Position numbers and translations under genes: made by a program | Part shown: in pieces, positions 22,932 through 31,502 of the stretch | How positions within the stretch are numbered: the stretch's first letter is position 1 | Layout of the letters: each line of letters opens with the position of its first letter | Assembly (NCBI GenBank): GCA_002454975.1 | Contig: DKJZ01000060.1 | Location: forward strand, 1-35,912 | DNA length: 35,912 bases | Source of the DNA: Hylemonella sp. UBA6679 | Lineage (GTDB): Bacteria; Pseudomonadota; Gammaproteobacteria; Burkholderiales; Burkholderiaceae_C | Direction: 5' to 3' | The notes under the pieces: model-generated | Told to the model about the DNA's origin: nothing | Database searches by the model: none | What the model saw: only the letters and a program-made list of their open reading frames with translations

Positions 22932-23888
22932 ATGGTCAGTGCTGTGTTTCATGACAGCGTGGTGCTCAACACGCCCGCAACGCCCATCACGCCGGCTACA
23001 ACTGTTGATGCCAGCGCTGCCAAACCTGTGCGCAAGGTGACGCAGGGCTCAGAGCCTGCCAAACAACCCAGCGCAGCCCCAGAACCAGCTCAGGGTGTGT
23101 CTGACGACTGGCGTGAACTCTGGCTCAAGGTGCTGCCCCCGGTGATGGGCTTGGCATTGCTGGTGGGTCTGTGGGCTTTGGTGTCCATCAGCAGCGGCAG
23201 CGCCATTCCCACCCCTGCCCAAACCTTTGAGCAAGCGGTGGTCTTGTTCAGCGACCCGTTTTACAGCAAAGGCCCCAACGACCAGGGTGTGGGCTGGAAC
23301 GTGTTGAGCTCGCTCAAGCGCGTGGCCATGGGCTTTGGCCTGGCCGCGGTGGTGGGCATCCCTGCGGGCTTCATGATCGGGCGCTTCACGTTTTTGAGCC
23401 GGATGTTCAACCCGCTCATCAGCCTGCTGCGACCCGTCTCGCCGCTGGCTTGGTTGCCCATTGGTTTGCTGGTGTTCAAGGGTGCCAACCCGGCTGCCAT
23501 CTGGACGATTTTCATCTGCTCCATCTGGCCCATGATCATCAACACCGCAGTGGGTGTGCAGCGCGTGCCGCAGGACTACATGAACGTGGCGCGTGTGCTC
23601 AACCTGAGTGAGTGGAAGATCGTCACCAAAATTCTGTTTCCTTCGGTGCTGCCTTACATGCTCACCGGTGTGCGCTTGGCCGTGGGCACTGCCTGGCTGG
23701 TGATTGTGGCTGCCGAGATGCTGACCGGCGGCGTGGGCATCGGCTTTTGGGTGTGGGACGAGTGGAACAACCTCAATGTGCGCAACATCATCATCGCGAT
23801 TTTTGTGATTGGCATCGTTGGCTTGTTGCTGGAGATGGCGCTCATCAAACTCGCCACCGCCTTCACCTTTGAAGAAGTCAAGAACTGA
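22932..23888 (+). CDS. nrtB: nitrate/nitrite ABC transporter permease
   Basis: A 318-residue permease of the NrtB/SsuC type. The first 60 or so residues are a Pro/Ala/Thr-rich cytoplasmic extension (TPATPITPATTVDASAAKP), longer than usual. They are followed by about six membrane segments and the EAA loop VARVLNLSEWKIVTKILFPSVLPYMLTGVRLA. GGAG stands eight bases before the ATG at 22932. It follows nrtA by 9 bp and should form the channel with NrtD. Confidence 0.93.
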   Translation: MVSAVFHDSVVLNTPATPITPATTVDASAAKPVRKVTQGSEPAKQPSAAPEPAQGVSDDWRELWLKVLPPVMGLALLVGLWALVSISSGSAIPTPAQTFEQAVVLFSDPFYSKGPNDQGVGWNVLSSLKRVAMGFGLAAVVGIPAGFMIGRFTFLSRMFNPLISLLRPVSPLAWLPIGLLVFKGANPAAIWTIFICSIWPMIINTAVGVQRVPQDYMNVARVLNLSEWKIVTKILFPSVLPYMLTGVRLAVGTAWLVIVAAEMLTGGVGIGFWVWDEWNNLNVRNIIIAIFVIGIVGLLLEMALIKLATAFTFEEVKN

Positions 23889-23900
23889 AAGGGCAACCCC

Positions 23901-24722
23901 ATGGACAAGTACATCGACATCCAAAACGTGGGCCAGGTTTTCAAAACCAAAAAAGGTCCTTTCACCGCGCTGCGTGACATCAACCTCACCGTGGCCAAAG
24001 GCGAGTTTGTGGCCCTCATTGGCCACTCGGGTTGCGGCAAGTCCACCTTGCTCAACCTGATTGCCGGCTTGACCTTGCCCACCGATGGCACGCTCTTGTG
24101 CGCCAACCGCGAAATTGCCGGCCCCGGCCCGGACCGCGGCATGGTGTTCCAGAACCATTCGCTCTTGCCCTGGCTCACTTGTTTTGAAAACATTTACCTG
24201 GGTGTGGAGCGTGTGTTTGGCCCAGGCAGCAAAAGCACAGGCGCCCAAGCCGAAACCAAAGCCCAACTCAAAGCACGCACAGAAGCGGCGTTGGAGATGG
24301 TGGGCCTGAGCCACGCCACCCACAAGCGCCCCGGCGAAATTTCAGGCGGTATGAAGCAGCGTGTGGGCATTGCCCGCGCCCTGGCCATGGAGCCCAAAGT
24401 CTTGTTGATGGACGAGCCCTTTGGCGCCTTGGATGCCCTCACCCGCGCCAAGCTGCAAGACGAGTTGCTCGAGATCGTGGCACGCACGCAAAGCACGGTG
24501 GTCATGGTGACCCACGATGTGGATGAAGCCGTGCTGTTGAGCGACCGCATTGTGATGATGACCAACGGCCCGGCCGCCACCATCGGTGAAATTTTGGATG
24601 TGAAGCTGCCCCGCCCGCGCAACCGTGTGGAACTGGCCGAAAGCACCGAGTACCTGCATTACCGCAAAGCAGTGATTGACTTTTTGTACACCCGACAAGC
24701 ACACGTTGAAAAAGTAGCGTGA
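23901..24722 (+). CDS. nrtD: nitrate/nitrite ABC transporter ATP-binding protein
   Basis: A 273-residue ATPase with Walker A GHSGCGKST, Q-loop VFQNHSLLPWLT, signature EISGGMKQRVGIARAL, Walker B VLLMDEPFGALD and switch His in VTHDVDEAVLL. The closest known types are NrtD and NasD. A second ATPase with a fused binding domain, as in cyanobacterial NrtC, is absent, so the transporter probably uses a homodimer of this protein. It follows nrtB by 12 bp and precedes nirB by 13 bp. Confidence 0.93.
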   Translation: MDKYIDIQNVGQVFKTKKGPFTALRDINLTVAKGEFVALIGHSGCGKSTLLNLIAGLTLPTDGTLLCANREIAGPGPDRGMVFQNHSLLPWLTCFENIYLGVERVFGPGSKSTGAQAETKAQLKARTEAALEMVGLSHATHKRPGEISGGMKQRVGIARALAMEPKVLLMDEPFGALDALTRAKLQDELLEIVARTQSTVVMVTHDVDEAVLLSDRIVMMTNGPAATIGEILDVKLPRPRNRVELAESTEYLHYRKAVIDFLYTRQAHVEKVA

Positions 24723-24735
24723 CCAGGAGATTGAC

Positions 24736-27219
24736 ATGGACATGAAAGTCAGTCAAAAAATGAAGTTGGTGATGATCGGCAACGGCATGGCCGGGGTGCG
24801 TACCCTTGAAGAGCTGCTCAAGATCGCACCAGACTTGTACGAGATCACGGTCTTTGGCGCCGAGCCACACCCCAACTACAACCGCATCTTGCTCAGCCCC
24901 GTGCTGGCCGGTGAACAAACCTTAGAGCAAATCGTGCTCAACGACTGGGCCTGGTACAGCGACAACGGCATCACCCTGCACGCAGGCTGGACGGTCACCG
25001 CGGTGGACCGCGTCAAGCGTGAGGTGCATGCCATCAACGCGCAAGGCCAAGCCAAGGTTTGTGCCTATGACCGGCTGATCATGGCCACCGGTTCGAACCC
25101 CTTCATGTTGCCGGTGCCTGGCAAAGACCTGCCTGGCGTGTTGGCCTACCGAGACATTGCCGACACCCAGGCCATGATCGATGCGGCGGCCACCTACCAG
25201 CACGCGGTGGTGATTGGTGGCGGCCTCTTAGGCTTGGAAGCGGCCAACGGTTTGATGAAGCGCGGCATGCAAGTCACCGTGGTGCATGTGGCACCGTGGT
25301 TGATGGAACGCCAGCTCGACGATGTGGCGGGGCAACTGCTGCAAAAGTCTTTGGAAGAGCGCGGCATGCAGTTCATGATCGGCGCGCAAACCGACCAACT
25401 GCTGCCCAGTGCCGATGGCTCGCGTGTGGGCTCGGTGGTGTTCAAAGACGGCACGCAAGTGAAGGCGGATTTGGTGGTGATGGCCGTAGGCATCCGCCCC
25501 AACACGGCCCTGGCCGAGCGCATGAAGCTGCATGTGAACCGCGGCATTGTGGTGAGTGACACCCTGCAAACCGTGACCGACGCGCGCATTTATGCGGTGG
25601 GCGAATGCGCGGCGCACCGCGGCATTGCCTATGGCTTGGTAGCCCCCTTGTTCGAGCAAGGCAAGGTACTGGCCAACCACTTGGCGGAATTCGGCATTGC
25701 ACGCTACACCGGGTCGCTCACCTCCACCAAACTCAAGGTGACTGGCATTGATTTGTTCAGCGCAGGCGACTTCATGGGCGCCGCCTCAGGCAAGCCTGAA
25801 GACGCCGATGCTGAGGAGATTGTGATGAGCGACCCGTTTGGTGGCGTGTACAAAAAACTCGTCATCAAAAACGACAGATTAGTGGGCGCTTGCCTGTATG
25901 GCGACACGGTGGACGGCAGCTGGTACTTCAAGCTGCTGCGTGACGGCCGTTCGGTCAAAGACATCCGCGACAAGCTGATGTTTGGTGAGTCCAACATCGG
26001 CGATGTGGGTCATGAAGGCCACAGCAAAGCCGCCAGCATGAAAGACGAGGACGAGGTCTGCGGGTGCAACGGCGTGAACAAAGGCAGCATCTGCAAAGCT
26101 ATCAAAGACAAAGGCCTCTTCACCTTGGATGAAGTGCGCAAGCACACCAAGGCCAGCGCGTCGTGCGGCTCGTGCACCGGTTTGGTGGAACAAATTTTGA
26201 TGTTCACCGCTGGTGGCGATTATTCGGCCACGCCCAAAACCAAAGCCATGTGCGGCTGCACCGATCACGGTCACCAGGCGGTGCGTGAAGCGATTCGCGC
26301 CAACAAGTTGCTCACGATTTCGGAGGTCTACAAGTTCATGGCATGGCGCACGCCCAATGGTTGCGCCAGCTGCCGCCCCGCGGTGAACTACTACCTGATT
26401 TCCACCTGGCCCAAAGAAGCCAAGGATGACCCGCAAAGCCGCTTCATCAACGAGCGCAGCCACGCCAACATCCAAAAAGACGGCACCTACTCGGTCATCC
26501 CACGCATGTGGGGTGGTGAGACCACAGCCTCTGAATTGCGGCGCATTGCCGATGCGGTGGACAAGTACAAAATCCCCACCGTGAAGGTCACGGGTGGTCA
26601 GCGCATCGACTTGCTGGGCGTGAAAAAAGAAGACCTGCAATCGGTATGGAACGACATCGGCATGCCCAGCGGCCACGCCTATGCCAAGGCGCTGCGCACG
26701 GTGAAAACCTGCGTGGGTTCTGAGTGGTGCCGCATGGGCACGCAAGACAGCACCCAGATGGGCAAAGACCTGGAACGTGCGATGTGGCGCATGTACGCAC
26801 CGCACAAGGTGAAGTTCGCGGTCTCAGGCTGCCCGCGCAATTGCGCCGAGGCAGGCATCAAAGACGTGGGCATCATCGGCGTGGACTCAGGCTGGGAGAT
26901 GTACATCGCCGGCAACGGCGGTATCAAAACCGAGGTGGCGCATTTCTTCACCAAGCTCAAAACTGCGCAAGAAGTGCTGGAGTACACCGGCGCGTTTTGC
27001 GAGCTCTACCGCCAGGAAGGTTGGTATCTTGAGCGCACGGTGCACTATGTCAACCGTGTAGGTTTGGACCATGTGAAAAAACGCATTCTGGAAGACCACG
27101 AAGGCCGCAAAGCCTTGTGGGCGCAGTTGCAGTTCGCGCTGGACGGCGAGCCTGACCCTTGGTTTGAAGGCAACAAAGCGAATGTGGATGCGCGTCAGTT
27201 TGACAAGATCGAGGTGTGA
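24736..27219 (+). CDS. nirB: assimilatory nitrite reductase [NAD(P)H] large subunit
   Basis: NirB reduces nitrite to ammonium with six electrons from NAD(P)H in the cytoplasm. The 827-residue protein has, in order, an FAD/NAD(P) reductase region (MIGNGMAGVRTLEELL; VVIGGGLLGLEAANGL near 157), two BFD-like [2Fe-2S] modules (CGCNGVNKGSICKA ... CGSCTGLVEQ, about 435-490; CGCTDHGHQAVREA ... CASCRPAVN, about 510-560) and a C-terminal siroheme/[4Fe-4S] domain. The last carries TCVGSEWC and SGCPRNCAEAGIKD, the four cysteines of the coupled cofactor. AGGAG lies eight bases before the ATG. It is followed by nirD after one base. Confidence 0.97.
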   Translation: MDMKVSQKMKLVMIGNGMAGVRTLEELLKIAPDLYEITVFGAEPHPNYNRILLSPVLAGEQTLEQIVLNDWAWYSDNGITLHAGWTVTAVDRVKREVHAINAQGQAKVCAYDRLIMATGSNPFMLPVPGKDLPGVLAYRDIADTQAMIDAAATYQHAVVIGGGLLGLEAANGLMKRGMQVTVVHVAPWLMERQLDDVAGQLLQKSLEERGMQFMIGAQTDQLLPSADGSRVGSVVFKDGTQVKADLVVMAVGIRPNTALAERMKLHVNRGIVVSDTLQTVTDARIYAVGECAAHRGIAYGLVAPLFEQGKVLANHLAEFGIARYTGSLTSTKLKVTGIDLFSAGDFMGAASGKPEDADAEEIVMSDPFGGVYKKLVIKNDRLVGACLYGDTVDGSWYFKLLRDGRSVKDIRDKLMFGESNIGDVGHEGHSKAASMKDEDEVCGCNGVNKGSICKAIKDKGLFTLDEVRKHTKASASCGSCTGLVEQILMFTAGGDYSATPKTKAMCGCTDHGHQAVREAIRANKLLTISEVYKFMAWRTPNGCASCRPAVNYYLISTWPKEAKDDPQSRFINERSHANIQKDGTYSVIPRMWGGETTASELRRIADAVDKYKIPTVKVTGGQRIDLLGVKKEDLQSVWNDIGMPSGHAYAKALRTVKTCVGSEWCRMGTQDSTQMGKDLERAMWRMYAPHKVKFAVSGCPRNCAEAGIKDVGIIGVDSGWEMYIAGNGGIKTEVAHFFTKLKTAQEVLEYTGAFCELYRQEGWYLERTVHYVNRVGLDHVKKRILEDHEGRKALWAQLQFALDGEPDPWFEGNKANVDARQFDKIEV

Positions 27220-27220
27220 G

Positions 27221-27598
27221 ATGTCTGAGTGGACAAAAATTTGCGATGTCAACGACATTCCCGTGCTGGGCTCACGCCGTGTGGCGCGCAGCACAGGCAT
27301 GGATGTGGCGGTGTTTCGAAATGACACTGGTGACGTGTTTGCGCTGCTCGACCGCTGCCCGCACAAAGGCGGCCCGCTGAGCCAAGGGATTGTGTTTGGC
27401 ACCAGCGTGGCCTGCCCGCTGCACAACTGGACCATCGGCTTGGACAATGGTTGCGCCAAAGCGCCTGACGAAGGTTGCACCCCGAAGTTCAGCGTGAAGG
27501 TGGACAACCACACCGTGTTTTTGAACACCGATGAACTCGCCACCCACGCCACGGACCTCAAGCCCCCCGTGGCGGGGCCGGCTTTGAAAGCGGCATGA
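27221..27598 (+). CDS. nirD: nitrite reductase [NAD(P)H] small subunit
   Basis: NirD is the Rieske-like partner of NirB. The 125-residue protein has CPHKGGPLSQG and CPLHNWTIGLDNG, the Rieske-fold loops, with Cys/His pairs CxH and CxxH in the ligand positions. Many NirD proteins lack a functional cluster, but here C-P-H and C-P-L-H are all present. It starts one base after the nirB stop and overlaps nasA (ATGA), so the three are probably coupled. Confidence 0.95.
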   Translation: MSEWTKICDVNDIPVLGSRRVARSTGMDVAVFRNDTGDVFALLDRCPHKGGPLSQGIVFGTSVACPLHNWTIGLDNGCAKAPDEGCTPKFSVKVDNHTVFLNTDELATHATDLKPPVAGPALKAA

Positions 27599-30381
27599 CC
27601 CCAGTGCAAGAAACACGCGCCACCTGCCCGTACTGCGGTGTGGGTTGCGGGGTGATCATTGAAACGCAAGGCGTGCAGATCACCGGTGTGCGCGGCGACC
27701 CCGATCACCCGGCCAATTTCGGGCGCTTGTGTTCCAAAGGCTCCACCCTGCATTTGACCGCCAGCCCCGAGGTGCGCGCGCAGACCCGCTTGCTGCAACC
27801 CATGATGCGCACGGCACGTGGCCAAGCCCCGCAAGGGGTGAGCTGGGACACCGCGCTTAACCATGCAGCCGACAAACTCGCTGACATCATCCGCAGCCAC
27901 GGGCCTGATGCAGTGGGGTTTTACGTCTCAGGCCAGCTGCTCACCGAAGACTATTACGTGTTCAACAAGCTGGTCAAAGGTCAGCTTGGCACCAACAACA
28001 TCGACACCAACTCGCGACTGTGCATGAGCAGTGCGGTGGCGGGCTACAAACTCACCCTGGGCGCTGATGCGCCGCCCACTTGCTACGACGATGTGAACCA
28101 CGCCGGCACGGTGTTCATCGTGGGCTCCAACACGGCTTACGCACACCCCGTGTTGTTCAGACGCTTGGAAGACGCCAAGCGCGCCAACCCGCAGATGAAG
28201 GTGATCTTCTGCGACCCGCGCCGCACCGACACCGCCGAGTTGGCCGACCTGTACCTGCCCATCCAACCCGGCACGGATGTCGGGCTGTTCAACGGCTTGC
28301 TGCACTTGATGCTGTGGGAAGGCTGGGTAGACACGAGTTACATCGCGGCACACACCGAAGGGTTCGATGCACTCAAAGCCACGGTGCGCGACTACACCCC
28401 AGCGTTTGTGTCGCAAACCTGCGGCATCCATTCGGATGACCTGTTCACTGCCGCGAAATGGTTCGCGCAAGGCCCCACGCTGAGTTTGTATTGCCAGGGC
28501 CTGAACCAATCCACCAGCGGCACTGCGAAAAACGCCGCGCTCATCAACCTGCACTTGGCCACCGGGCAGATCGGCAAACCAGGTGCCGGGCCGTTTTCAC
28601 TCACCGGCCAGCCCAACGCCATGGGCGGTCGTGAAGTGGGTGGCTTGGCCAATTTGCTCAGCGCGCACCGCGATTTGGCCAACCCCGAACACCGCGCCGA
28701 AGTGGCCAAGCTCTGGGGCGTGCAAGATGTGCCTGCTCAGCCCGGCAAAACCGCGATTGAGATGTTCCAAGCCGCGGCCGATGGCGAGATCAAAGCGCTG
28801 TGGATAGCCTGCACCAACCCCGCGCAAAGCCTGCCCGACCAAGCCACCGTGCGCCGCGCCTTGGAGCGCGCCGAGTTGGTGGTGGTGCAAGAAGCCTTTG
28901 CCACCACTGCCACTTGCGATTGGGCCGATGTGCTCTTGCCCGCCACCACCTGGGGCGAAAAAGACGGCACCGTCACCAACTCCGAGCGGTGCATCTCCCG
29001 CGTGCGCCCAGCTGTACCCGCGCCTGGCGACACCCGCCACGATTGGCAAATTGTTTTAGACCTCGCCACCAAACTGCAAGAACGCGGCATCGGCCAAAAA
29101 ATTAATTGGGGTCAGACCCCAATTAATCCGGAGACGATTTGGAACGAGCACCGTGAATCCACCCGCGGACGCGATCTGGACATCACCGGCTTGAATTACG
29201 CCTTGTTGGAACAGTCACCCCAGCAGTGGCCTTACCCACAGAACGGCCAGCCCAAATCGCGTTTGTACGAAGACGGTGTGTTTCCCACAGCTTCTGGCAA
29301 GGCGCGTTTTGCCAACACGGTTTACAAACCGGTGGCCGAGCCGCGCGAATCGCGCTACCCGTTTTCACTGACCACCGGGCGGCTGCGCGACCAGTGGCAC
29401 GGCATGAGCCGCACCGGCACGCTGGCGCGTTTGTTCGGCCACGTGGCTGAGCCCGTCATTCAAGTGAACCCACAAGACCTGGCACGCAAAGGCTGGCGCG
29501 ATGGCGATTTGGTGCACATCACCAGCAAGCGCGGCGCGATTGTGGTGCCGGTGCAAGCCAGTGCCGAGGTGGGCATGACTCAGGCCTTCATGGCCATGCA
29601 CTGGGGCGCGGAATACCTGAGCGGCCAAAGCCGAGCTGGTGAGCCATTGGCGGGGGTGAATGCCCTCACCACCTCGGCCTACTGCCCCAGCTCTAAACAG
29701 CCCGAACTGAAGCATGCAGCGGTGAAAATTCTCAAGGCTGAGCTACCCTGGACGCTCTTGGCCATGGCCTGGTTGCCCGCTGATGCAGCCTTGCAAGCGC
29801 AGCGTGCTTTGCGCGCGCTCATGCCCAGTTTCTCGTTTACCACCTGCGTGCCTTTTGGGCGTGAACGCCAAGGTGTGTTGTTTCGCGCGGCACACTTTGA
29901 AGCGCCCTCTTCAGAGCTCATCGCACACATCGAAGCCCTGCTGGGTTTGAACACGCCCCAAGTATTGCGCTACGCCGATCGCAAGGCGGGTCAGCAACGT
30001 TGCATGAAGGTCTCTCGCGAAGGCCAGACCGTGAAGCTTGAAGGCTTTTTGTTGGCCGGTGACACGCAGTCGCAAGCCTGGATCTCCACCTTGCTGCAAG
30101 ACGAGTTGCCCGCGCAAAGCTACGGCCGATTGCTTTTGCTGCCCGGCGCCAAGGCGCCCGTGGCGGTACAAAGCAAAGGCAAGGCGGTGTGCACCTGTTT
30201 GAACGTGAGCCAAACCGCGATTGAGGCGCACCTGCAAACCTTGCACGCGCAACCCGGCTTGCCGCCCAGCCCGCAGCGGTGCTTGCAGTCGCTCAAAGAC
30301 ACCCTGCAATGCGGCACCAACTGCGGCTCGTGCGTGCCCGAGTTGCAAAAAATCATCCGTGCCACCGCTGTGGCAGCCTGA
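27595..30381 (+). CDS. nasA: assimilatory nitrate reductase catalytic subunit
   Basis: NasA reduces nitrate to nitrite in the cytoplasm with a Mo-bis-MGD cofactor. The 928-residue protein starts with the [4Fe-4S] motif CPYCGVGCGV...LCSKGSTLH. It continues with the molybdopterin domains (NSRLCMSSAVAGYK, with Cys as Mo ligand; WNEHRESTRGRDLDITGL; the C-terminal dinucleotide-binding fold TTGRLRDQWHGMSRTG) and ends in a BFD-like [2Fe-2S] module (CTCLNVSQ...CGTNCGSCVPELQ, about 863-920). No flavin reductase subunit (NasB/NasC) gene is nearby. Residues 503-511 (INWGQTPIN) come from an inserted 27-bp palindrome. The start overlaps the nirD stop. Confidence 0.96.
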   Translation: MTPVQETRATCPYCGVGCGVIIETQGVQITGVRGDPDHPANFGRLCSKGSTLHLTASPEVRAQTRLLQPMMRTARGQAPQGVSWDTALNHAADKLADIIRSHGPDAVGFYVSGQLLTEDYYVFNKLVKGQLGTNNIDTNSRLCMSSAVAGYKLTLGADAPPTCYDDVNHAGTVFIVGSNTAYAHPVLFRRLEDAKRANPQMKVIFCDPRRTDTAELADLYLPIQPGTDVGLFNGLLHLMLWEGWVDTSYIAAHTEGFDALKATVRDYTPAFVSQTCGIHSDDLFTAAKWFAQGPTLSLYCQGLNQSTSGTAKNAALINLHLATGQIGKPGAGPFSLTGQPNAMGGREVGGLANLLSAHRDLANPEHRAEVAKLWGVQDVPAQPGKTAIEMFQAAADGEIKALWIACTNPAQSLPDQATVRRALERAELVVVQEAFATTATCDWADVLLPATTWGEKDGTVTNSERCISRVRPAVPAPGDTRHDWQIVLDLATKLQERGIGQKINWGQTPINPETIWNEHRESTRGRDLDITGLNYALLEQSPQQWPYPQNGQPKSRLYEDGVFPTASGKARFANTVYKPVAEPRESRYPFSLTTGRLRDQWHGMSRTGTLARLFGHVAEPVIQVNPQDLARKGWRDGDLVHITSKRGAIVVPVQASAEVGMTQAFMAMHWGAEYLSGQSRAGEPLAGVNALTTSAYCPSSKQPELKHAAVKILKAELPWTLLAMAWLPADAALQAQRALRALMPSFSFTTCVPFGRERQGVLFRAAHFEAPSSELIAHIEALLGLNTPQVLRYADRKAGQQRCMKVSREGQTVKLEGFLLAGDTQSQAWISTLLQDELPAQSYGRLLLLPGAKAPVAVQSKGKAVCTCLNVSQTAIEAHLQTLHAQPGLPPSPQRCLQSLKDTLQCGTNCGSCVPELQKIIRATAVAA
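29101..29127. repeat. 27-bp perfect palindrome inserted in frame within nasA
   Basis: ATTAATTGGGGTC-A-GACCCCAATTAAT has 13-bp arms around one base. It begins exactly on a codon boundary, is nine codons long, and encodes INWGQTPIN (residues 503-511) just before the conserved WNEHRES segment of NasA. The GGGGTCAGACCCC core is one that I recall as a dispersed palindromic repeat in many proteobacterial genomes, sometimes read through in proteins as NWGQTPI. That origin is from memory, not from a search. Confidence 0.85.
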
Positions 30382-30467
30382 ATTGAGGCCTTGGTTGGTC
30401 CTGTTCAAAGGCCACTGGCACCTCAAGCTGGCCAGCATGATCCAAGGTGATCGGGGACAATAAGCCC

Positions 30468-31502
30468 ATGAGCAGCGAGATGAGCATTCAAACGGCTGGC
30501 CAGACGCAGGGCGCGGCCAGTGGCGCCGCGCCTGAAGTCACCCAGGTCCGCATGGCCCCGAGCAACCCGGGCGGCGGCATTGCGCCTTACATCAAAGAAA
30601 TTGGACGCGGCAAAGAAGGCGCGCGTGCGTTGAGCCGCGAGCAAGCCGCCGATCTGATGGGTCGCCTGCTGGACGGCCAGGTGAGCGACCTGGAGCTCGG
30701 CGCCTTTTGCCTGGCCATGCGCATCAAAGGCGAAACCGCACAAGAAATGGCGGGTTTTTTGGATGCCACCCACGCCCGCCTGCACCGCCTTGAGGCGCCC
30801 TCGGGCAGCACAGCGGTGGTGCTGCCCAGCTACAACGGCGCGCGTAAATTACCCGTGCTCACCCCGCTTTTGGCCCTGCTCTTGGCACGTGAAGGCTTGC
30901 CGGTGCTGGTACACGGCACGCCTACCGAGTCTTCCCGGGTTGATGCATCCAAAGTGCTCTCAGCCCTTGGTGTGAAAGCCCTGACAGCTATCGATACAGG
31001 AGCAAACACCACATCAAGCCGTCCGCTGCAGCCAGGCCAAGTGGTGTTCGCGCCCACAGGTGTCTTGCTGCCAGGTTTGCAGCGTTTGCTCGAGGTGCGC
31101 CGCGTGGTGGGCTTGCGCAACAGCGCGCACAGCCTGGTCAAGCTCATGAACCCGGTGGTGGGCGAGGCGGTGGTGGTGGGCAGCTACACCCACCCGGAAT
31201 ACGCCACGTCCATGGCCGAGGTGTTTGCCCTCATGCCCTACCGCGCTTTGCTCTTGCGCGGCACCGAGGGCGAGCCTGTGGCCGACCCGCGCCGCGTGCC
31301 GCAGATGGACGGCTTTGTTCGCGGCCAGCGCCTGCTTTTACAAGCAGCGCAAACGGGCAGCTTGGCCCAGGTGCCAGAGCTACCAAGCCTGGACGCACAA
31401 GCCACAGCCCTCTACACGCAGCGCGTGCTGGCCGGCGAGCTCCCCGTGCCGTCGCCCATGGCTCGGCAACTGGAATGCATCTTGCAAGTGGTGAAGGCAT
31501 GA
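30468..31502 (+). CDS. ybiB: DNA-binding protein YbiB (TrpD-like fold)
   Basis: A 344-residue member of the anthranilate-phosphoribosyltransferase-like YbiB/TrpD2 family, which binds nucleic acid and lacks the amino-acid biosynthetic role. The N-terminal helical domain (LSREQAADLMGRLLDGQVSDLELGAFCLAMRIKGET) and the core (VVLPSYNGARKLPVLTPLLALLLAREGLPVLVHG) fit the family. I use the ATG at 30468; the ATG at 30480 is an alternative. It lies between nasA and cobA and overlaps cobA (ATGA). A role in nitrate assimilation is not known; I infer only co-expression. The segment TAIDTGANTTSSRPLQP (about residues 180-196) looks less conserved than its surroundings. Confidence 0.9.
   Translation: MSSEMSIQTAGQTQGAASGAAPEVTQVRMAPSNPGGGIAPYIKEIGRGKEGARALSREQAADLMGRLLDGQVSDLELGAFCLAMRIKGETAQEMAGFLDATHARLHRLEAPSGSTAVVLPSYNGARKLPVLTPLLALLLAREGLPVLVHGTPTESSRVDASKVLSALGVKALTAIDTGANTTSSRPLQPGQVVFAPTGVLLPGLQRLLEVRRVVGLRNSAHSLVKLMNPVVGEAVVVGSYTHPEYATSMAEVFALMPYRALLLRGTEGEPVADPRRVPQMDGFVRGQRLLLQAAQTGSLAQVPELPSLDAQATALYTQRVLAGELPVPSPMARQLECILQVVKA

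Noticed and set aside
30985..31011. CAGCTATCGATACAGGAGC-like stretch inside ybiB as an inserted Comamonadaceae repeat
   Set aside because: It is only loosely similar to the intergenic repeats I recall, has no perfect inverted repeat, and the reading frame is intact. I could not support it without a genome-wide search.
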